Shown in pieces: positions 1 through 9,811 of a stretch of 64,000 nt of DNA. The stretch is from Clostridium zeae (GTDB taxonomy: Bacteria > Bacillota > Clostridia > Clostridiales > Clostridiaceae). Position 1 is the first letter of the stretch. The number at the start of each line of letters is the position of its first letter. The notes beneath the pieces were generated by a model. It saw nothing but the letters and a program-made list of their open reading frames with translations. It did not search any database and had not been told where the DNA came from. The position numbers were made by a program, and so were the translations under genes. The stretch covers positions 1 to 64,000 of the forward strand of contig NZ_BMBA01000006.1 in NCBI RefSeq assembly GCF_017312485.1, given 5' to 3'.

Positions 1-189
<189 letters not shown>

Positions 190-332
190 TTAATCATAGC
201 TTACTTACTTAGTAAGTCTTTTTTTCAAAAAAATTGCTGGTTTAGTTTAAGTCTAGTTTTAGACTTTGTTTATCTTCTCTGTTTAATTTTCAAAGACCAA
301 GTTTGTTTCGCTGTTTTTCTGACAGCTTTTAT

Positions 333-361
333 ATCTTACCATCGTAAGATTTCTTTGTCAA
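333..361 (-). promoter_or_regulatory. Promoter of the 16S rRNA operon
   Basis: On the minus strand TTGACA (361-356) and TAAGAT (338-333) are separated by exactly 17 nt, a strong sigma-A promoter about 145 nt upstream of the mature 16S end. The leader between them contains GGTCTTTGAAAATTAAACAG, of the sort found ahead of clostridial 16S genes where antitermination and processing signals lie. Confidence 0.85.
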
Positions 362-934
362 CACTTTTTTTGAACTTTTTTAATTTACTTAAAATTCTTT
401 GTTCAAAACTTTGTGTTCATCACTACAACCTTGTCGCAGCGACGTGTTTTATAATATCATGTGTCTTATATTGTTCTAATCTCAATTTTAGTGAAATAGA
501 TAAATTAGGTTTAATTTTCTATATAATACTTTAAATTAATAAGTATTTATTATATTGATACACCAGGAACTGTTTCTAGATACATATAATAAATTTCAGC
601 CAATGTACTGACAGTTCATGTAAATACTCCATAATAATTTGTACTAAAGCTTTACTTTAAGCATTTAATATATTTCATATTTGAAGAATCATCTATAGAA
701 AAACTACTTCATATTAGAATTTATATTTTTGACTGCTTATCCAATTCTTAAGATTTTCTTAAACATTGTTTAGTACCTTGCATTATATAATACCGTTTCA
801 TATACTATAGATATAGAGAAGCTATCCAGTAATTAGAAAATAAACTTCTTAATGAATATAGACTCTTCAATAAAGACATTAGATAAAAAAAAAGTCGTTT
901 TTAAGATATTTAAAATTAATAAAGAGGTGATTTA
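362..934. other. Non-coding stretch between rRNA promoter and padR
   Basis: AT-rich spacer. The left part presumably holds upstream promoter elements of the rRNA operon. No gene, tRNA or convincing structured RNA was seen, and no well-spaced promoter for padR could be chosen with confidence. Confidence 0.5.
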
Positions 935-1273
935 GTGAATATACAGTTAAAGAAAGGTGTTTTAGAACTATGCGTGCTTTCTGTATTGGCTAGAAAAGAT
1001 TGTTATGGATATGAGTTAGTAAACGAAATATCAAAAAACATCCAAATTTCGGATGGAACCATATATCCAATATTAAGAAGACTTACTGAAGAAGGTTACT
1101 TTACAACCTATCTACAAGAATCTCAAGAAGGTCCGCCAAGAAAATACTATAGACTAACAGAACTCGGATACAAAACAAAGTTAGAATTAGAAACAGAATG
1201 GTTTAGCTTCTCAAAAAATGTAAATATGATTATTAAGGGGGAAAATCCTGATGAACAAACATCAATTTCTTAA
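935..1273 (+). CDS. PadR-family transcriptional regulator
   Basis: 112 aa, a typical length for the short PadR subfamily. The N-terminus ([20 protein letters not shown]) and the following winged-helix segment with [17 protein letters not shown] and [13 protein letters not shown] are the PadR signature. Start is GTG with GAGGTG seven bases upstream. Its 3' end overlaps the following DUF1700 gene by 23 bases, so the two are translationally coupled. PadR regulators commonly repress the operon they head and respond to envelope stress or phenolics; which applies here is unknown. It is the probable local regulator of the two membrane/surface proteins that follow. Confidence 0.93.
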   Translation: MNIQLKKGVLELCVLSVLARKDCYGYELVNEISKNIQISDGTIYPILRRLTEEGYFTTYLQESQEGPPRKYYRLTELGYKTKLELETEWFSFSKNVNMIIKGENPDEQTSIS

Positions 1274-1856
1274 TATACTTTCAAATGGATTACTTGATTT
1301 TCCTGATAAGGAACGCAAGGACATACTTTATGACTACGAAGAACATTTTGACGTAGGCTTAGCACAAGGAAAAACTGAAGAGCAAATAATAAACGAATTA
1401 GGAGATCCTCATGTTATTGTAAACCAGTATAGAAATAGTGCAAACAGAATCTATTACAACGATGCTCCAAGCAGTCAACCTTACAATAGCAACAATGTTA
1501 ATTCTAATAACAAAGCCTTAGCTATAATATTGATAGTATTATTATTACTTTTTAGTCCAGGAATACTAGGATTAATAATTGGGATCCTTGGAGGTATGAT
1601 TGGTTTAGTAGCTGGAGCTTTTGGCATAGCTATAGCTGGTCTTGCTGTAGCACTCGGCACTACATTTGGTTCAGTTTTCGGTATATTTACCATTCCTACA
1701 GGTATTGCAGCTTTACCTGCAACTGCCTCTCTGTTAATCGGTATAGGAACTTTAGCTCTAGGCATATTGTGCTCTATAGGATGCTTCTACATGATCAAAG
1801 CATTTGTAATGCTCATAATTAAATTTGTAAAATGGATAATATCCGTTTTCAGATAG
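1251..1856 (+). CDS. DUF1700 (HAAS-domain) membrane protein
   Basis: 201 aa. The N-terminal ~80 residues match the DUF1700/HAAS pattern ([20 protein letters not shown], then a [14 protein letters not shown] segment), a small helical cytoplasmic domain. After an Asn/Ser-rich linker come long glycine-rich hydrophobic stretches (about residues 88-150 and 155-201) predicting several membrane spans. Preceded by AAGGGGG. DUF1700 proteins are typically encoded between a PadR regulator and a DUF4097 protein, exactly as here, and are thought to transmit or modulate an envelope signal; the biochemical role is not established. Confidence 0.9.
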   Translation: MNKHQFLNILSNGLLDFPDKERKDILYDYEEHFDVGLAQGKTEEQIINELGDPHVIVNQYRNSANRIYYNDAPSSQPYNSNNVNSNNKALAIILIVLLLLFSPGILGLIIGILGGMIGLVAGAFGIAIAGLAVALGTTFGSVFGIFTIPTGIAALPATASLLIGIGTLALGILCSIGCFYMIKAFVMLIIKFVKWIISVFR

Positions 1857-1869
1857 GGATGGTGATAAA

Positions 1870-2844
1870 ATGAAAAACACATTTATGAAAAGATTTTGTA
1901 TAATCCTAGCAGCTATAATATTAATATGCTACGGTTCTGCAGCTATAATACTGAAGTTATCTAATTTTAGTTTTTCACAATTTATTAATAGCAATAATGA
2001 CTTTTCATTTAATATAAACAAAGATTTCAACTTTAATACTGGTTTCAATAAATATAATTATGATCTTAATGACGAAATCAGCGAAAGTTTAGATGGCGTA
2101 GACAACATCCAATTATCTTTTGTAAGTGGTGACATAGTATTTCATGAAAATAATGAAAATAAGATTAAAGTTACTTTATCAGGTAGTCTAAGAAGTAGTT
2201 CTGAATTAACTGCCCCAAAACTTCAATATTCTAAAAATGGATCTACTATGAAAGTTTATATTCAAAAAAATTCTTTCTTTGGAAGCTACTCACTGAATTC
2301 AAAGGTAGATATATATCTTCCTAAAGATTACTCAAAAAATCTGTCTGTATCATCAGTATCTGCAGATATACTTCTGTCTGATAAAAAATTTATCAATCTC
2401 GAAGCTGTTACTACATCAGGAGATGTTAAACTTTCGAATATTACAGCAGATTCTCTTAATATAAAAACTGTTTCTGGTGATATGTCAGGATCTAGTATAA
2501 CGAGCAACAAGTTTGTAGCAGATGCTGTTTCAGGAAAAATCGATTTTGATAATTTTGAGGGAGTTACTAAAGCTACAACTATATCAGGTGATATATCTAT
2601 GAAATATACTAATTTAATTGGTGACATAGATGTTCATTCAACCTCTGGAGATGTAAAATTAGGTTTACCAAATAACTGCTCGTTTACTCTTGAGTCCTCT
2701 TCTACTTCAGGTGATATAAATAGCAGATTCTCTCTAAACAATACCTCTTCCGGTAAGAGAAGCCTGAGCGGTTCCTACGGAAATGGAACTAATAAGCTAT
2801 CTATTCATACAACTTCTGGAGATATAACCTTAAACAAAAATTAA
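1870..2844 (+). CDS. DUF4097 beta-helix surface protein
   Basis: 324 aa. One N-terminal membrane anchor (about residues 9-29, ILAAIILICYGSAAIILKL) is followed by a low-complexity Asn/Phe-rich linker. From residue ~75 there are repeated short beta turns carrying S-G-D (VSGDIVF, TSGDVKLS, VSGDMSG, ISGDISM, TSGDVKLG, TSGDINS, TSGDITL), the hallmark of DUF4097 LiaG-like adhesin-type beta-helix proteins. Ribosome binding site GGGATGGTGA. Third gene of the PadR-DUF1700-DUF4097 operon, separated from the previous gene by 13 bases and followed by a hairpin with a T-rich tail. Probably located outside the membrane; function unknown. Confidence 0.9.
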   Translation: MKNTFMKRFCIILAAIILICYGSAAIILKLSNFSFSQFINSNNDFSFNINKDFNFNTGFNKYNYDLNDEISESLDGVDNIQLSFVSGDIVFHENNENKIKVTLSGSLRSSSELTAPKLQYSKNGSTMKVYIQKNSFFGSYSLNSKVDIYLPKDYSKNLSVSSVSADILLSDKKFINLEAVTTSGDVKLSNITADSLNIKTVSGDMSGSSITSNKFVADAVSGKIDFDNFEGVTKATTISGDISMKYTNLIGDIDVHSTSGDVKLGLPNNCSFTLESSSTSGDINSRFSLNNTSSGKRSLSGSYGNGTNKLSIHTTSGDITLNKN

Positions 2845-2876
2845 TATTTATATAAGTTTTAAAGATTGCCTATATG

Positions 2877-2914
2877 GATGTACCATTTCGGATCGAAGTG
2901 GTACATCTTTATTT
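2877..2914 (+). terminator. Terminator hairpin after the PadR operon (mini family C ends)
   Basis: GATGTACCA and TGGTACATC form a stem closed by a short TTCGGATCGAA loop region and followed by TTTATTT. The arms are the same as the outer ends of the family C repeats at 13.2, 26.6 and 44.6 kb, so this is probably a C element reduced to its ends. Confidence 0.7.
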
Positions 2915-3095
2915 ATGCAGTCTTTTTTATTGTCTAGAAAAGCATAAAAGTTTCAAGCTAGTTAAACCTACATACTTAAATGATTTTAGAAGTTTTTTAT
3001 ATCTATACAATAAAAAAACAAAACTTGTTCGCCAGTTAGAATTTCCTTGCATATAATTATTTTTTTAGAAGAAAAATAAAAAATATATAGATTTT

Positions 3096-3113
3096 TTAAC
3101 AAACTCTTGTTAA
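3096..3113 (+). promoter_or_regulatory. Perfect dyad upstream of NADH oxidase
   Basis: TTAACAA, four bases, TTGTTAA: a perfect 7-bp inverted repeat 64 bases before the NADH oxidase start. The half sites are those of the redox repressor Rex, but in the reverse order to the usual Rex operator (TTGTTAA-N4-TTAACAA), so an operator role is only suggested. Confidence 0.4.
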
Positions 3114-3177
3114 AATATACACAAACAACAATTATTATTTGTAGATAATTTATATTTATTATATGGAGGAAAATTAA

Positions 3178-4506
3178 ATGAAGGTTGCAGTTATAGGTTG
3201 TACTCATGCAGGTACCGCAGCAATAGTAAATACAGCAAAGAAATACCCTGATGCACAAATAACAGTATATGAAAGAAATGATAATATATCATTCTTATCT
3301 TGCGGAATTGCATTGTATGTTGGAGGAGTAGTTAAAGATCCTCAAGGATTATTCTATAGTTCTCCTGAAGCATTAGCAGAATTGGGAGTAAAAACAAAGA
3401 TGTCCCATGATGTTTTAGATATTGATTTTGATGCTAAGATATTAAAAGTTAAAGATTTAAATTCCAATGAAGAATTTGAAGATTCTTTTGATAAACTAAT
3501 CATTACTTCTGGTTCATGGCCAATAGTTCCTAAAATTGAAGGCATTAACTTAGATAATATACTTCTTTCAAAAAACTTCTATCATTCAAATACAATTATA
3601 GAGAAAGCTAAGGAAGCGAATAAAATCGTAGTTGTTGGAGCTGGTTACATAGGTGTTGAACTTGTTGAAGCTTTTGAAGCTAATGGAAAGAAAGTTACTT
3701 TAATAGATAGTATGGATAGAATTTTAAGTAAATATTTAGATAAAGAATTTACTGATACCGCTGAGATGGCTTTTGCAAATCGTGGAGTTAAGCTTGCTTT
3801 AGGTGAAACTGTAAGTAAATTTGAAGGTAAAGATAGAAAAGTTACTAAGGTTGTAACAAATAAGGGTGAATATGAAGCCGATCTTGTTATTTTATGCATA
3901 GGCTTTAGACCAAGTACTGATTTATTCAAAGGAAAATTAGATATGCTTCCAAATGGAGCAATTATAGTAGACGAATATATGAGAACAAGCAAAGAAGATG
4001 TTTTTGCTGCTGGTGACTGCTGCTCAGTAATCTATAATCCAACTGGTAAAAAAGAATATATCCCTCTAGCTACAAATGCAGTTAGAATGGGTACATTAAT
4101 TGGAAGAAACTTAGTTAAGCCAACAACTAAATACCTTGGAACTCAAGGAACTTCAGGTATAAAAATTTATGAATACAATATTGCCTCAACTGGTCTTACA
4201 GAAGAATCTGCCAAGGCTGCAGGCTTTAATATAAAAACAACATCAGTTACTGATAATTACAGACCTGAATTTATGCCAACCTTTGATTCTGTAACTATAA
4301 AGGTTGTTTATGAAGCTGATTCAGAAGTAATACTCGGAGCTCAACTTATTTCAAAAACAGACTTAACTCAACTAATGAATACTATGTCTGTTGTAATTCA
4401 AAATAAAATGACTATTGATGAACTTGCATTCGTAGATTTCTTCTTCCAACCACACTTTAACAAGCCTTGGAGTTTATTAAACATAGTAGCATTAAATGCT
4501 AAATAA
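3178..4506 (+). CDS. nox: NADH oxidase (FAD/NAD-dependent disulfide-reductase family)
   Basis: 442 aa, the usual length of NADH oxidase/peroxidase. An N-terminal FAD-binding Rossmann fold (VAVIGCTHAGT) is followed by His10 and the redox-active Cys42 in SFLSCGIAL, at the same positions as His10 and Cys42 of enterococcal NADH peroxidase/oxidase. The NADH-binding Rossmann motif VVVGAGYIGVEL lies near residue 155, and the second FAD motif (VFAAGDCCS) near 277. The C-terminal dimerisation domain is complete. It most likely reduces O2 to water with NADH in the cytoplasm, an oxygen defence in an anaerobe; CoA-disulfide reductase is an alternative within this family. Ribosome binding site GGAGG; monocistronic. 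Confidence 0.9.
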   Translation: MKVAVIGCTHAGTAAIVNTAKKYPDAQITVYERNDNISFLSCGIALYVGGVVKDPQGLFYSSPEALAELGVKTKMSHDVLDIDFDAKILKVKDLNSNEEFEDSFDKLIITSGSWPIVPKIEGINLDNILLSKNFYHSNTIIEKAKEANKIVVVGAGYIGVELVEAFEANGKKVTLIDSMDRILSKYLDKEFTDTAEMAFANRGVKLALGETVSKFEGKDRKVTKVVTNKGEYEADLVILCIGFRPSTDLFKGKLDMLPNGAIIVDEYMRTSKEDVFAAGDCCSVIYNPTGKKEYIPLATNAVRMGTLIGRNLVKPTTKYLGTQGTSGIKIYEYNIASTGLTEESAKAAGFNIKTTSVTDNYRPEFMPTFDSVTIKVVYEADSEVILGAQLISKTDLTQLMNTMSVVIQNKMTIDELAFVDFFFQPHFNKPWSLLNIVALNAK

Positions 4507-4534
4507 CCATTAAATACTTTTGCCTAATTAATAA

Positions 4535-4597
4535 GTTGAAATTAAGTGGTCACGCATCTCCTGCATAACCACTTAATTTCATCAATATTTAAAAATA
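4535..4597. repeat. Family A interspersed repeat, ends only
   Basis: The segment GTTGAAATTAAGTGG is followed after about 20 bases by CCACTTAATTTCATCAAT. This is the two ends of the ~230-bp family A palindrome (full copy at 54716-54950) with the centre missing. Confidence 0.75.
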
Positions 4598-4627
4598 TAA
4601 CCTAATTTAATACTAAGAACAGGAAAA

Positions 4628-4660
4628 CAGGTATCTCATTTCTGAGATACCTGCTTTTTA
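4628..4660. terminator. Bidirectional terminator between nox and the S8 protease
   Basis: CAGGTATCTCA and TGAGATACCTG form an 11-bp stem with a 4-base loop. TTTTT follows on the plus strand, with A-rich sequence on the other side. It sits between two convergent genes. Confidence 0.85.
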
Positions 4661-7600
4661 TTAGTTTAATCTTTTTCTTCTTATTATTACAGCACCACCA
4701 GCTATTGCTAAAATTCCAAATACTATAAGTATATTAGAATCAATAACGGAACCAGTCTTTACTATTGTTGCTGGTGTACTGGTTGAAGTTGTTGTACTTC
4801 CACTATTAGTAGTTGAACCACTTGTAGTTCCAGTATTAGTTGACCCTGTATTGGTATTTCCAGTGTTTGAAGCTACTTGTTTCTCTGCTAATATATACTC
4901 ACTAAAATGAGGAGTCTTAAAGGTGACTTTGTTTCCATCTACCTTTGTGTCCATTTCTTCAAACTTCTTAGTTTCTTCATTATAGTAGAATATTGCAAGC
5001 TTACTCTTATCTAAGCCTTTTAATTCTTCATCAGATAATGTTATTGTTATTGTTGCTTCTGCCTCGTTACTAAATTTGTGAACAGCAGTTTTATTTCCAT
5101 TACCCTCTACTATAGCTTCAAATTTAAATATTTTACTAACGGCCTTTAAGCCTTTAGTTAAAGAACTTCCATCTTCAATAGTCGCATTAATAGTAACCTT
5201 TGAACTATTTTTTATAAGTGTAGGATCAAAAGCTGAAAATGGTAAATTAATAGTGTTTGCACCAACATTTAATATTAATGATCCTTTACCTTCTTTCATA
5301 GCTTCTGTGTTTTCAATTACAATGCTTGCAGCGTTAGATGCATCAGTAGTAATTACATTATTACCATCCTTATCAAGAGGCTTTCTTACTGAAACATTTA
5401 CTGATCCATCATCATTCTTATCAATTTTAACAGATTTCTTTATTGTAAATTTGATTTCTAAACTTGCTTTATTACCTGCTTTATCTAAGGAAGTACCAGC
5501 TATAACATGGTCACCTTCAACATCAATAGCAGTTTTTCCATCATAAGCTTTTCCATCTAATAATAGATTAACTGTTGCATCTTTATCATCCACTGTTATT
5601 TTTGGATTAACAGTATCAAAATAGATCTTTCCAGACTCTACATCTTTTACTGTAAATATTGGTGCTGTTTTATCAATTTCAAAACTTACCTTTGCAATTG
5701 ATTGATTTCCAGCCTTATCTACTGAAGTTACCTCAAGAACATGTTTGCCTTCAGTTGTAACTGGCTTAAAGTCATAGTCTTTTCCATCTAATAATGCTTT
5801 TACAGTTGTTCCCTCTTCAGTATCAAGAGTTGGAGTAACATCTACATTATATAGCTTTCCATCTTCTAATCCCTTAATGTTTAACTTTGGAGCTGTTTTA
5901 TCAATTTCAAACGAAATTGCAGCTTCAGAAACATTTCCAGCTTCATCAACAGCCTTAACCTTAAGAACATGTTTTCCTTCAGCTTCAATTGCTGCTCCGT
6001 TATATTCTTTATCATCTAAAAGAACTGTTAGATTAACTTTCTTATCTGAATTTACTTTTGGTGTTACTGCTTTATTGTACAATCCGCCATCAGTTACCCC
6101 TGATATAGTTAAGCTAGGAGCTACTTTATCTAGCTTTACTGTTATCTTATTTTCAGTTACATTGCCTAAGGTATCTGTTGCTTTAAGTGATATGATATCA
6201 CCATCTTTCACTGCAAGATCCTTCGTGAATTCTTTTTTATTAACTTCTGGACCTGTTGCACCATCAACATTAACATTTAAAACAGGTTCTCCATTAATTT
6301 GGAATTTATATCCCCAGCCATTATCCTCAACAGTACCCTTTAATGCTATTGAATCTTGATTAGTAATAATTACCCCATCACCATTTACAGCTGGGCTTTG
6401 AAGATTGATTACTGGAGCCACTGAATCACAATTTATCTTAGTAGAGTAATTTATTATTACTTTTCCACTTCCATCTTCCGCGTATATAGGAATAACATTA
6501 ACACCTTGATTTAGCTTAAGATCTATAGCAAAAGATCCATCTTCTGCTTTTTGAACATCCTTGCCAGCTATCTTAAAGCTCTTAAGTTCTGCATTAACTT
6601 GACCAGTTACTGTATATGTGTTTAAGTTAGTATCAAAGCCTTTAGTAAATCTATTATCATAGAAGGTTACTGGTCCTGCATCACCAACTGTAACTTTAAA
6701 CTCATTCATTCCAACATTATAAACAAAGTCAGGAATAGCAACAAAAATATCATTCACATTATTAGTATTAAGCGAAATATCAAAATCATATTTTCCATCT
6801 TTAATTTGAAGATTTCCTGCATCAACTAACTTTCCATTTACAACAAGAGCTGGTGCCTCAGAAGATAATAACATATCCTGAACATTTAAAGTTATATGAT
6901 ATGGAACTTTACCATCTTTGGCCTCTCCATTTTGCTTAGCTGAAGAAAGCTCTATAACTGGAGCAGTGGTATCAACTTTTATAGGCACCTTATAATCTTG
7001 TGGTTTAGCACCTTCAAAATCAACCACTGATTTTATATTTAAATAATATTGTCCATCTGGAGCTGCTTTCCTTTCACCAGATGTAGCATCATAAAGCTTT
7101 CCATCCCAAGACAACTGATCGTATATCTCTCCCATTTGTCCAACAGGTTGGTTCTTAGCATCTGTTTCATTGAATACTTTCCTAGTTATATCCTTTTGAT
7201 TTGCAAGTTTACCTAAGGTATCCCCACTGGCATTCTCTAACTCAACATCTACATTTTTGGCATTTCTTAAGAAATATAAATATGGTACAAAATTATCAAA
7301 CTTCATATCATCATTAGGAGATATTGCGATAAAATTCTTGTCAAATATAGGATTTTTATCCTCATCTATTCCCACTTGTCCTAAAATGCCATAATCAGCT
7401 CCTATATTAGTAAGTGGATATGATTGTTCTGATGGAAGTTGAGAAGCTTTAGTGTCGTAGATCATATTTTCTATAATCTTCTCTGCGCCCCAATCTCCGT
7501 AATATCCCATGAATGGTATAACTAGTGCTGGAACATCGGAGGAATTTAGTTTTATAAAACCTTCAACAAATCTGTTAGTTGAAATTGCTTTAGGTATAGA

Positions 7601-9811
7601 AAGCTTTGCTTTAACCACTGCAGTCCCATTTGCTGGCACAGTTACTGAATTCTTATCAAAAGTTACTGCTGCACCATCCACTTTTACATCATAAGACATA
7701 CTAGTAGTTAATTTACCTTGTTCAGTTAAAACTCCACCATAGTTCTCTAAGTTATACGTAGTTTCTTTATCTCCATAGTTTTTAAGAGTTAATTCAAATT
7801 CTACTTCATTTCCTATTTGCTTTAAAGCTACATAAGAATTACCTTCATTTGTAACTGTAACCTTATTATTTATAGCTTTTTCTGTTTGAATCATACCTGC
7901 ACCCTGTCTTCTTGGTGAATACGGTATTGTAGGATGCTGTTTGTCCATTTCAATAGTGGCTGTATTTACTGCAGTATTTTTAGCTAAATCGACTAAATCC
8001 CTGCCTTTTAAATTAGGATTAGCTTTCTTAAGCGCTTCCACAATTAGCGCTTCACTACCAGCTACATGAGGTGACGCCATTGAAGTACCACTCATAACTT
8101 CATAATCATTGTTATTTACTGTTGAAAATATATTCCCACCTGGTGCAGAAATCTGAGGTTTAAAATCTAAATTTGGTGTTGGTCCCCAGGATGTAAAATC
8201 TGAGAAATCTCCTGAATTTACATTTGAAGTTATAATTCTGTCATTACCAAATTTAATTTTTCCACCACTTTTAGCTAGATCCGCAAGTTTTTTGCCATCT
8301 GTTAAAGTTACAAATACACCTGGTATTGTAATGGATGGATCCGTTGCCATATTTATATATGAATCACCACCAGCCACACTATTATAGACTATAGCTGCTA
8401 TTGCTCCATTTTTTTGTGCATTCAATTTCTTATCAACAAAAGAAATACTTCCTCTTTGTATAAGAGCAACTTTTCCTTTTACATCTTTGCCTTGGAAATC
8501 GCTTTCTTGCCCAAGTCCACAATCTACTAATTCAAATTGCTTTGTTGAATCTAACGCTTTACTTGGAATCACATCTGAAGTTGTATATCCAGCCTTCGAA
8601 TCACTTCTATCCAGCAAGCTTATAGCCGAAAGTGTTACAGTTGTATTTTCATAACTAGCAACCTGAAGTGCATCTTTTGCAAGTCCAGGTGAGCCTACAA
8701 GTCCTGTATCTGTCATTTCAGGCACTTTATATGGAGCAGTTGAATACTGTGAGTTACCTGCAGATACCACTACTACTGTTCCTGCATCAACAGCTTTTTT
8801 TATAGCTACTTGCTCTGGATCATCATCTTCTTGGAAGCTTGCAGTTGATCCTAAGCTCATGTTTATTACATCTGCACCTTGATTAACTGATTCTTCTATT
8901 GCTGCTACTATATCATCTGAGTAGGCTCCTTTTATTTCTGAGTTATTTGAAAACACCTTCATTGCTAGAAGCTGTGCTTCTGGCGCTACTCCTTTTACAC
9001 CATTATTAACTTTTATGTCTTCATCACTACCATTAGCTCCTACTATTCCCGCAACATGCATTCCATGCATGCTAGATGTAGTATCCCTAACTTCATCATT
9101 CTTATCTGCAAAATTATATCCATATGGAACCTTATCAGTATAGAATTTACCTATACCTGGTTTTATACTATTCTTTGTAAGTTTCTCCTTGCTTGTATCC
9201 GTAAGCTTCATATCTTTATGATTATAATCTATACCAGTATCAATAATTGATACTACCATACCTTCGCCTTTTAACCCCAAATCCTGCCAAACCTTAGTTG
9301 CTTCAGTTAATTCCTTAGCTGAATTCATATCAGGGTAATAAATATTTACTACCTTTACGTCCTTAACACCTTTTAATTTTTTAATAGTGTCGATATCTTT
9401 AACCTTAGTATCGATACTAAATCCATTTACTACTGTACCAAATGTATTTCTTATCTTATTACCTGTAATTGCTTTCACTTTGTCTTGAACGGTTTTTTGC
9501 TCATCTTTAACAGCTTGTATGTCTGATTTGACCGCTGTCTTTAAACCTTTCTTCTGAGCTTTGTCTAATGCAGGTTCACCAGTAAGCTCAACTACAACTC
9601 TTACTGATTCATCTGTTTTTTTATTTTTTAGCTTGTCCACCCTCTCTGAAAGTTTCTTTTCTAATGCTTCTGTTGCAATTGCTTTGGCATCTTTAGTTCC
9701 AGTATTCTTGCTATCTAATGCTTTGGCTTCTCGAGAAAACCCACTGGGAACTACTAAAGCTAGTGCAACAAGCATGCTTATGGTTTTAGATAAAACTTTT
9801 CTCCTTATCAA
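4661..9811 (-). CDS. Giant cell-wall subtilisin-like (S8) protease, lactocepin/C5a-peptidase type
   Basis: 1716 aa. TTG start after AAAGGGGG. Signal peptide at residues 1-32; propeptide (inhibitor I9 type) about 60-160. The S8 catalytic domain has Asp191 (SIIDTGID), His249 (HGMHVAG), oxyanion Asn353 (SAGNS) and Ser577 (GTSMASP), all intact, with a PA insert domain around 410-520. The Fn3-like domain that follows is about 670-790. Ig-like modules come next, including three tandem ~76-aa repeats (about 1250-1480, each beginning FEIDKTAP or a close variant). The C-terminus has a Ser/Thr/Gly/Asn linker, then VKTGS, a hydrophobic span and RRKRLN: a sortase signal of non-canonical sequence. Expected to degrade extracellular proteins for peptides; specificity unknown. 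Monocistronic. Confidence 0.95.
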   Translation of the reverse strand: MIRRKVLSKTISMLVALALVVPSGFSREAKALDSKNTGTKDAKAIATEALEKKLSERVDKLKNKKTDESVRVVVELTGEPALDKAQKKGLKTAVKSDIQAVKDEQKTVQDKVKAITGNKIRNTFGTVVNGFSIDTKVKDIDTIKKLKGVKDVKVVNIYYPDMNSAKELTEATKVWQDLGLKGEGMVVSIIDTGIDYNHKDMKLTDTSKEKLTKNSIKPGIGKFYTDKVPYGYNFADKNDEVRDTTSSMHGMHVAGIVGANGSDEDIKVNNGVKGVAPEAQLLAMKVFSNNSEIKGAYSDDIVAAIEESVNQGADVINMSLGSTASFQEDDDPEQVAIKKAVDAGTVVVVSAGNSQYSTAPYKVPEMTDTGLVGSPGLAKDALQVASYENTTVTLSAISLLDRSDSKAGYTTSDVIPSKALDSTKQFELVDCGLGQESDFQGKDVKGKVALIQRGSISFVDKKLNAQKNGAIAAIVYNSVAGGDSYINMATDPSITIPGVFVTLTDGKKLADLAKSGGKIKFGNDRIITSNVNSGDFSDFTSWGPTPNLDFKPQISAPGGNIFSTVNNNDYEVMSGTSMASPHVAGSEALIVEALKKANPNLKGRDLVDLAKNTAVNTATIEMDKQHPTIPYSPRRQGAGMIQTEKAINNKVTVTNEGNSYVALKQIGNEVEFELTLKNYGDKETTYNLENYGGVLTEQGKLTTSMSYDVKVDGAAVTFDKNSVTVPANGTAVVKAKLSIPKAISTNRFVEGFIKLNSSDVPALVIPFMGYYGDWGAEKIIENMIYDTKASQLPSEQSYPLTNIGADYGILGQVGIDEDKNPIFDKNFIAISPNDDMKFDNFVPYLYFLRNAKNVDVELENASGDTLGKLANQKDITRKVFNETDAKNQPVGQMGEIYDQLSWDGKLYDATSGERKAAPDGQYYLNIKSVVDFEGAKPQDYKVPIKVDTTAPVIELSSAKQNGEAKDGKVPYHITLNVQDMLLSSEAPALVVNGKLVDAGNLQIKDGKYDFDISLNTNNVNDIFVAIPDFVYNVGMNEFKVTVGDAGPVTFYDNRFTKGFDTNLNTYTVTGQVNAELKSFKIAGKDVQKAEDGSFAIDLKLNQGVNVIPIYAEDGSGKVIINYSTKINCDSVAPVINLQSPAVNGDGVIITNQDSIALKGTVEDNGWGYKFQINGEPVLNVNVDGATGPEVNKKEFTKDLAVKDGDIISLKATDTLGNVTENKITVKLDKVAPSLTISGVTDGGLYNKAVTPKVNSDKKVNLTVLLDDKEYNGAAIEAEGKHVLKVKAVDEAGNVSEAAISFEIDKTAPKLNIKGLEDGKLYNVDVTPTLDTEEGTTVKALLDGKDYDFKPVTTEGKHVLEVTSVDKAGNQSIAKVSFEIDKTAPIFTVKDVESGKIYFDTVNPKITVDDKDATVNLLLDGKAYDGKTAIDVEGDHVIAGTSLDKAGNKASLEIKFTIKKSVKIDKNDDGSVNVSVRKPLDKDGNNVITTDASNAASIVIENTEAMKEGKGSLILNVGANTINLPFSAFDPTLIKNSSKVTINATIEDGSSLTKGLKAVSKIFKFEAIVEGNGNKTAVHKFSNEAEATITITLSDEELKGLDKSKLAIFYYNEETKKFEEMDTKVDGNKVTFKTPHFSEYILAEKQVASNTGNTNTGSTNTGTTSGSTTNSGSTTTSTSTPATIVKTGSVIDSNILIVFGILAIAGGAVIIRRKRLN

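Noticed and set aside
760-795. Sigma-A promoter for the padR operon
   Set aside because: TATAAT at 786-791 is good, but the candidate -35 boxes give spacers of 14 or 20 bases.
3096-3113. Canonical Rex operator
   Set aside because: Half sites are in the reverse order to the known Rex consensus, so it was only listed as a dyad.
2874-3258. Short frames on both strands downstream of the DUF4097 gene
   Set aside because: They overlap a terminator hairpin and the nox promoter region and have no binding site or recognisable protein.
5877-6359. 160-aa frame on the plus strand inside the S8 protease
   Set aside because: Antisense shadow of a long gene with a full domain architecture.
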